From Wenzhouxiangella sp. (GTDB lineage: Bacteria > Pseudomonadota > Gammaproteobacteria > Xanthomonadales > Wenzhouxiangellaceae), in contig SKKV01000006.1 in assembly GCA_007123575.1 (NCBI GenBank), positions 1-11,813 on the forward strand: DNA of 11,813 nucleotides. The letters run 5' to 3'. Positions 7,530 through 11,813 of the stretch are shown piece after piece. The notes beneath the pieces are model-generated. The model saw only the letters and a list, made by a program, of their open reading frames with translations, was not told the DNA's origin and did not search any database. The position numbers were made by a program, and so were the translations under genes. The stretch's first letter is position 1. Each line of letters begins with the position of its first letter.

Positions 7530-7535
7530 CGCTTG

Positions 7536-9425
7536 ATGAAACGATTGCTTTTCCTTGTGCTGGTGATGTCTGGGTGGCTGCTGCTGGGGGTGGCGGTTGC
7601 GGATGGCCGGGTGGTGCATGGCTTTGTGTTTCACGATGCCGGTCGGGACGGGGTGTTTGACGGCGGCGATTCGGGTATGGCCGGAGTGCTGGTGTCGAAT
7701 GGGCTGGATGTGGTGGTGACCGATGCCGATGGGCGCTATGAATTGCCGCTGCGGCCGGACATGGACTTGACGGTGGTCCAACCCGCGGGCTGGCGGGTGC
7801 CGGTGGATGCCAATCGGGTGCCGCAATTTTTCCACGTCTACAAGGAAGGCGGCACGCCTGAGCGTCTGCGTTTTGGCGGCCTCCCGGATCCCGGTTCGCC
7901 ACCGCAACGAATCGATTTTCCGCTGCTGCCGGCCAATCATGACGACGCCTTTCGCTGCGCTGCGGTCGGCGATCCGCAAACCTACTCCAATGACGAGCTC
8001 GGCTTTTTCCGCAATTCCACCGTGCTGGATCTGATCGACGAGGCGCCTGATTGCGTGATTTACTTGGGCGATGTGGTCGGCGATGACCTGAATCTGCTCG
8101 ACCGCCTGCTCGAGCTGGGTGCGGCTATCGATGCCCCGCAGTGGCTGGTGTTCGGCAATCACGACATGGATTTCGACGCCAGCCACCCCGACCACGCCGC
8201 CGATTCCTGGCGTCATCGGGCAATGCCGCCCTGGTATGCCTTCGAGATGGGGCAGGTCACCTTTATCGCTCTGAACAACCTGGTCTACCCCTGCGGTGAA
8301 GTGGACGCCCGGCGCCCCGACCGCGATTTTTGCCTGGACGACCAGCCGCGCTACAACGGCCGGGTCAGCGATGTGCAGATGCAGTGGCTTGAAAACCTGC
8401 TCAAGCATCTGCCCGATGACCGCCTGATCGTACTGCTGCATCATGTGCCGCTGGTGTCGTTCAGCGATGCCGACCGGCCGCAGCATCTGACTGACAATGC
8501 CGCAGACATCCACGGCTTGATGGAGGGCCGGCCGGCCCTGTCGCTGGCCGGTCATACCCACACCCTGGAAAACCACGACCCCGGCCAATGGTTCGACGGC
8601 TGGCGCGAGCATGTCGATGTCGGGCCGCTGCCTTTCAGGCACATCATCGCCGGTGCCGCGTCCGGGGCCTGGTGGCTGGGGGATCTGGATATCGAGGGCA
8701 TCCCGATGGCCTTGCAGCGCATGGGCGCACCCAAGGGCGTGCTGATGCTGGACTTCGACGGCACCGACTACCGGGAACGCTATCGCGGCGCGCGCATGGA
8801 CTCAGCGCGCGGCCAGTGGCTCAGCTTCAATACGCCGGCTTTTCGCACCTGGTATCAGGCCCTGGCCGAGTGGATGGATAAATCGGCTGACGAGCGCGAT
8901 CCCGTGCCGCCGGTGTCGGCCCATGATCTGGCTGACCTGCATCTGGTCACCCCGGATGACCTGGCCGACGGCGTTTATTTGAGCGTCAATGTCTGGCTGG
9001 GCAGCGCCTCGACCGAGGTCAAGGCGCGAATGGGTGACGGCGAGTGGATGACCCTCAACCGCACCCAGCAGGGCCAGGGAGAGGCACCTCGGCGCGGCGC
9101 CATGTTCGTCGATCCGCTGGCGGTCTCGCGCCAGGCCACCAGCTCGCGCCGGGCCGTGGTCAGCCGCTCCGGCGATGAGCGCGCCCAAGGCCACGAGGGT
9201 TTTCGTGGCCGCAGCTACCTTGGCGTGCCCGGTCCGCAGGATCGGCGCATGCCCGACCGCAACGTGCACCTCTGGCAGCTACGCCTGCCGGCTGAACTGG
9301 ACAAAGGCGTGCATACCATCGAAGTGCTCAGCATCGACCGCCATGGCCAGGTCTTGCGGAATCGGGTCATCGTGGAGGTTCGAGACTCACTCCCGCCCAG
9401 ACGCTGGCGTCACCAGCCATGGTGA
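7536..9425 (+). CDS. Secreted calcineurin-like metallophosphoesterase
   Basis: This encodes 629 residues. The ATG at 7536 is set by an ideal ribosome site and by the signal peptide MKRLLFLVLVMSGWLLLGVA, cleaved near VAVADG (residues 19-24). Residues about 25-75 form a small beta-sandwich of the SdrD-B/MetallophosN kind (VHGFVFHDAGRDGVFDGGD ... TDADGRYELPL). The phosphoesterase core has motif I GDPQ (D146, Q148), motif II YLGDVVGDD (D179), motif III FGNHD (N208, H209), motif IV LHHVP (H302/H303) and motif V GHTH (H340, H342). This is a full set of two-metal ligands, with Gln in place of the usual His of DxH. The remaining 280 residues are a C-terminal beta-rich domain as in MetallophosC proteins, including LDFDGTDYRERY and HLWQLRLPAELDKGVHTIEVL. 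It is probably a periplasmic or extracellular phosphodiesterase or phosphatase of unknown substrate. Its stop is 47 bp from the convergent uridylyltransferase stop. Confidence 0.92.
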   Translation: MKRLLFLVLVMSGWLLLGVAVADGRVVHGFVFHDAGRDGVFDGGDSGMAGVLVSNGLDVVVTDADGRYELPLRPDMDLTVVQPAGWRVPVDANRVPQFFHVYKEGGTPERLRFGGLPDPGSPPQRIDFPLLPANHDDAFRCAAVGDPQTYSNDELGFFRNSTVLDLIDEAPDCVIYLGDVVGDDLNLLDRLLELGAAIDAPQWLVFGNHDMDFDASHPDHAADSWRHRAMPPWYAFEMGQVTFIALNNLVYPCGEVDARRPDRDFCLDDQPRYNGRVSDVQMQWLENLLKHLPDDRLIVLLHHVPLVSFSDADRPQHLTDNAADIHGLMEGRPALSLAGHTHTLENHDPGQWFDGWREHVDVGPLPFRHIIAGAASGAWWLGDLDIEGIPMALQRMGAPKGVLMLDFDGTDYRERYRGARMDSARGQWLSFNTPAFRTWYQALAEWMDKSADERDPVPPVSAHDLADLHLVTPDDLADGVYLSVNVWLGSASTEVKARMGDGEWMTLNRTQQGQGEAPRRGAMFVDPLAVSRQATSSRRAVVSRSGDERAQGHEGFRGRSYLGVPGPQDRRMPDRNVHLWQLRLPAELDKGVHTIEVLSIDRHGQVLRNRVIVEVRDSLPPRRWRHQPW

Positions 9426-9472
9426 AGAAGGCGGATTGAAATAGTGCGGTTTCTGCGTTGTAGAGCGGTTAT

Positions 9473-10900
9473 CTACTGGATCGTTTCGTTGCCCGATTCG
9501 TCAATACCGTCCACCTCCGTGCCGGCGCTGATTGTGCGCTGCGCTTCACCGGAGTTGCGCAAATGGACCCGCCCGCGAATGACCACATCGCCTTCGAACA
9601 GGATGTCGCCGCGAACGCTCAGCTCAAGGGCATTGACCAGGGAGGGGGCGCCGGATGGGAAGCGGGTCCGGAAACTGTTGATGCTGCCGAAGTGAGCCTC
9701 GTCCAGGTCGACGCTCAGCGGGGAAGTGGTCGTCGGCTGGACCAGGCCGGCCTTGTCGACCTGGTAGCGATCTGACCAGAGCACCAGCAGGTCGCTGGTG
9801 GTCTTGACCGGGGCAAAGCGCCTTCTCGGCACTTCCAGAATGCGCGCGCCCTCGAATGCCGAGATCGCCGCGCCCATCGCCGTCTCGGCCTGGATCACCG
9901 CCGGCGTGGACGGGTCGTCGGGCACCACATGCTTGCGGTTCTTGATCAGCGGCAGGCCGAGAATGCCGTCGCGAGCGGTCATCAGGTCTTTCAAGGCCTG
10001 CAGATCCAGCCATAGATTGTTGGTATTGAAATAGCGATGGCGCTCGATGTTCTGGAAACTGTCCTGGTCTTCGCCCGGGCACTGGGCGGATTCGCGCAGG
10101 ATGAGTTGGCCATTGCCATCCAGGGCTACATGGCCGCCCTTGCGGTCGGCCGCCGTGCGCCGGGTCACTTCCATCAGGAAAGGAATGGACTCGCGCGCCA
10201 TCAAGTCTAGGATGGCCGGGTCAAGGCTTGCGCCCAGGTTGTCGGCATTGGAAACAAAGGCCCAGCGCAGGCCCTTGGACAGCAGCTTGTCGAGCAGGCC
10301 GGTGGTCAGCATGGCAGTGTAGAGATCACCGTGACCGGGCGGACACCATTCCCGTTCCGGCGCTTGTGGCCAGGACACCGGCTGCAGGCTGCCTTCGAGC
10401 AGGCGCGGCACGCGATGCTGCAGGAACGACAGCGGCACTTCGCCCTGGCCAGCCGCCAGTTCAGGTAGTTTGGCCAGCAGGGCCAGCGAGTCGGCCTCGG
10501 TATTGAAGCTGTTCATCAGAATCAGCGGCAGGGCATGGCCGGTGGCTTCTCGTAGGTGGAGCACCTGGCGGGCAATCAGCTCCAGGAAGCTCGTGCCCGC
10601 GCGCGCCGGCAGCAGTGACTTGGCCTGGTTTAAGCCCATGCTGGTCCCCAGCCCGCCGTTGAGCTTGATGACGACGGTTTGGGCCAGCGCCGGGCTGAAT
10701 TCGGAATCGGCGGGAAGATCTTCAAGCCGCGGCACATCGCTGGCCGGGCTGATCTCGGCTTCGGCCAGCAGCCCGGTCTGGCCGCAGGCCAGTTGCTTGA
10801 AGTAGTGCTCGAAAGTACGGATGGCCAGGGCCGGCAGCCCGGCGGCCTGCATGCGCCTGGCCACAGCGGAAAAATCAGCCTGGTGCCTATCTTCGGTCAT
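9473..10900 (-). CDS. UDPGP-family uridylyltransferase (eukaryotic-type UTP-glucose-1-phosphate or UDP-N-acetylhexosamine type)
   Basis: This encodes 475 residues from the ATG at 10900. A TTG two codons earlier is also open, and no clear ribosome site is seen for either. It has the UDPGP-family layout: nucleotide loop KLNGGLGTSMG (79-89) followed by AKSL, uridine/sugar signature WCPPGHGDLY (185-194), FVSNADNLGA (216-225), RYFNTNNLW (289-297), QAETAMGAA (337-345) and APVKTTSDLL (363-372) with the family's catalytic lysine (366). The C-terminus is a short left-handed beta-helix-like segment (LSVRGDILFEGDVVIRGRVH). The reaction would be UTP plus sugar-1-phosphate giving UDP-sugar plus pyrophosphate in the cytoplasm. 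UDP-glucose is the likely product given the divergent galE next door. This family is unrelated in sequence to the GalU enzyme common in Proteobacteria. Glucose versus N-acetylhexosamine specificity cannot be settled from motifs alone. Confidence 0.92.
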   Translation of the reverse strand: MTEDRHQADFSAVARRMQAAGLPALAIRTFEHYFKQLACGQTGLLAEAEISPASDVPRLEDLPADSEFSPALAQTVVIKLNGGLGTSMGLNQAKSLLPARAGTSFLELIARQVLHLREATGHALPLILMNSFNTEADSLALLAKLPELAAGQGEVPLSFLQHRVPRLLEGSLQPVSWPQAPEREWCPPGHGDLYTAMLTTGLLDKLLSKGLRWAFVSNADNLGASLDPAILDLMARESIPFLMEVTRRTAADRKGGHVALDGNGQLILRESAQCPGEDQDSFQNIERHRYFNTNNLWLDLQALKDLMTARDGILGLPLIKNRKHVVPDDPSTPAVIQAETAMGAAISAFEGARILEVPRRRFAPVKTTSDLLVLWSDRYQVDKAGLVQPTTTSPLSVDLDEAHFGSINSFRTRFPSGAPSLVNALELSVRGDILFEGDVVIRGRVHLRNSGEAQRTISAGTEVDGIDESGNETIQ

Positions 10901-11038
10901 GATCAATGTCGAGGTTCGAGCGCCCCAGCGATCATACAGTTTTCAGTCGGCCACTGTGCCGCTGTGGCGGGTGATTACGACAGGCTAGGGTAGGGGGCCG
11001 TGATGGTGGGCTACCATACCGGCTGGTGAACGCTGAGC
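10901..11038. promoter_or_regulatory. Divergent promoter region between uridylyltransferase and galE
   Basis: This 138-bp gap should drive both UDP-sugar genes. For the minus-strand gene, TATGAT (10936-10931, five of six matches to the -10 box) lies 30 bp before the ATG, with no good -35 box. For galE, TACCAT (11012-11017) is a possible -10 box that would give a leader of about 15 nt. GGTGA at 11025-11029 could serve as the ribosome site for a TTG at 11039. No operator palindrome is evident. Confidence 0.35.
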
Positions 11039-11813
11039 TTGAAGCCCTTGACTGCATCCATCCTGGTTTGTGGTGGCGCCGGCTATATCGGCAGCCACAT
11101 GGTGCGCATGCTGCTTGAGCGCGGGTTTGCGGTGACCGTGCTTGACAACCTGTCCACCGGCCACGCCGAAGCCGTGGGCGAGGCTGAGCTGGTCGAATGC
11201 GATCTGCTTGATGCGGATCGATTGGCGCAGGTGTTGGCCCAGCGCCGCTTTGATGCCGTGATGCATTTCTGCGCCCTGTCGCTGGTGGGCGAGTCGGTGC
11301 GCCAGCCCCTGGCCTACTATCAAAATAATGTCGGCGGCACGCTGAATCTGCTTGCCGCCATGCAGCGCCAGGGAATTCAGCGGCTGGTGTTTTCATCCAC
11401 CGCGGCCATTTTTGGCGAGCCCGAACAGGCCTTGATCGATGAGTCGCATCCGGCCCGGCCAATCAACCCCTATGGCCGCAGCAAGTGGATGGTTGAGCAG
11501 GTACTTGCCGATGCGGCATCAGCCTGGGGTCTGCGCTCGGTGTCGCTGCGCTATTTCAACGCCGCTGGTGCCAGTCCTTCCGCGGCCATCGGCGAGTCGC
11601 ATGATCCGGAAACGCATTTGATTCCGAACGTGCTCAAGAGTGTGCTGACCGGCGGCGCATCCTTGAAGGTGTTCGGCAACGACTATCCGACCCCGGACGG
11701 GACCTGCGTGCGCGATTACATTCATGTGGATGATCTCGCCGAGGCGCATCTTGCGGCCTTGTCATGGATGGAAGATCAGCCGGGGGCAGCCGCGTTCAAC
11801 CTGGGCAACGGCC
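11039..11813 (+). CDS. galE: UDP-glucose 4-epimerase, 3' end beyond window
   Basis: This gene interconverts UDP-glucose and UDP-galactose in the cytoplasm using bound NAD (Leloir pathway and surface polysaccharide supply). The visible 258 residues are about three quarters of the usual 330 or so. Numbering from the TTG at 11039, the NAD loop GGAGYIGSH is at 12-20, the adenine-ribose Asp in LDNLSTGH is at 36, HFCALSLVGES is at 76-86, the catalytic FSSTAAIFG is at 118-126, YxxxK is Y145/K149 in NPYGRSKWMVEQ, and RYFNAAGA (171-178) and DYIHVDDLAEAH (226-237) are typical of extended SDR epimerases. An in-frame TGA at 11027 limits the start, and no ATG precedes the Rossmann loop. The choices are TTG 11039 (GGTGA 9 bp upstream) or TTG 11048. 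Its divergence from the uridylyltransferase supports a shared UDP-sugar role. Confidence 0.93.
   Translation, partial: MKPLTASILVCGGAGYIGSHMVRMLLERGFAVTVLDNLSTGHAEAVGEAELVECDLLDADRLAQVLAQRRFDAVMHFCALSLVGESVRQPLAYYQNNVGGTLNLLAAMQRQGIQRLVFSSTAAIFGEPEQALIDESHPARPINPYGRSKWMVEQVLADAASAWGLRSVSLRYFNAAGASPSAAIGESHDPETHLIPNVLKSVLTGGASLKVFGNDYPTPDGTCVRDYIHVDDLAEAHLAALSWMEDQPGAAAFNLGNG

Larger units (their letters stand above)
6991..7535. other. 545-bp non-coding stretch with duplicated palindromic element
   Basis: The gap holds, in order, a short tandem of CGGTTTA (7001-7007 and 7008-7014), direct repeat copy 1 (7033-7222), a 48-bp unique spacer (7223-7270), direct repeat copy 2 (7271-7460), and a 75-bp leader with the promoter and ribosome site of the phosphoesterase. 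The spacer begins next to an almost perfect palindrome, CTCTCAGCGCTCAGAG (7222-7237). Open frames run through the repeats on both strands, but they lack ribosome sites and protein-like composition, so I treat the whole stretch as non-coding. Confidence 0.75.

Noticed and set aside
7005..8642. 545-codon open frame on the minus strand across the repeats and the phosphoesterase
   Set aside because: It is antisense to a gene with complete catalytic motifs, signal peptide and ribosome site. The translation shows no domain and partly consists of translated repeat.
9460..9476. GTAGA/TCTAC hairpin between the convergent phosphoesterase and uridylyltransferase genes
   Set aside because: The 5-bp stem has a 7-nt loop, low GC content and no U-run on either strand, so it is too weak to call a terminator.

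Overview
This is GC-rich DNA (roughly two-thirds G+C by eye) with tightly packed protein genes. There is no rRNA, tRNA, CRISPR array or recognisable transposase. The set of genes suggests a free-living, high-GC gammaproteobacterium. It includes Sec-exported proteins with typical signal peptides, a SWIM/SNF2 helicase, a UDPGP-family uridylyltransferase and a GalE next to each other, and a REP-like palindromic repeat. The compositional flavour is that of the Wenzhouxiangella/Xanthomonadales/Chromatiales group. That placement is inference; no marker gene is present.

Layout. (1) Positions 1-2466, minus strand: a two-gene unit with a 4-bp ATGA overlap. A 145-residue exported protein of unknown function comes first. 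It is followed by a large secreted protein that runs off the left edge. This second protein has a HELGHGLGF zinc-protease motif, a PA domain and two tandem C-terminal modules. Its reading frame is open without a stop from 2032 to the window edge. (2) Positions 2467-2613: a divergent promoter region. (3) Positions 2614-6990, plus strand: a SWIM zinc-finger plus SNF2 ATPase protein, then after 6 bp an unrecognised 384-residue helical protein, probably one transcript. (4) Positions 6991-7535: a 545-bp non-coding stretch. It holds two 190-bp direct repeats about 94% identical, each containing a pair of 30-bp inverted arms. A short promoter and a strong ribosome binding site for the next gene follow. 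(5) Positions 7536-9425, plus strand: a secreted calcineurin-like metallophosphoesterase. (6) Positions 9473-10900, minus strand: a eukaryotic-type UTP-glucose-1-phosphate (or UDP-N-acetylhexosamine) uridylyltransferase, convergent with the phosphoesterase. (7) From 11039 to the right edge, plus strand: galE, divergent from the uridylyltransferase and truncated by the window.

How the genes may work together. The uridylyltransferase and GalE would make UDP-glucose and convert it to UDP-galactose for surface polysaccharide. The protease-like protein and its coupled small partner look like an exported pair. The SNF2 protein and its downstream neighbour look like a nucleic-acid-remodelling pair. 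I see no complete defence system or mobile island. The points most worth attention are the split metzincin-like catalytic site interrupted by a PA domain, the coupled small exported protein, and the duplicated palindromic element.
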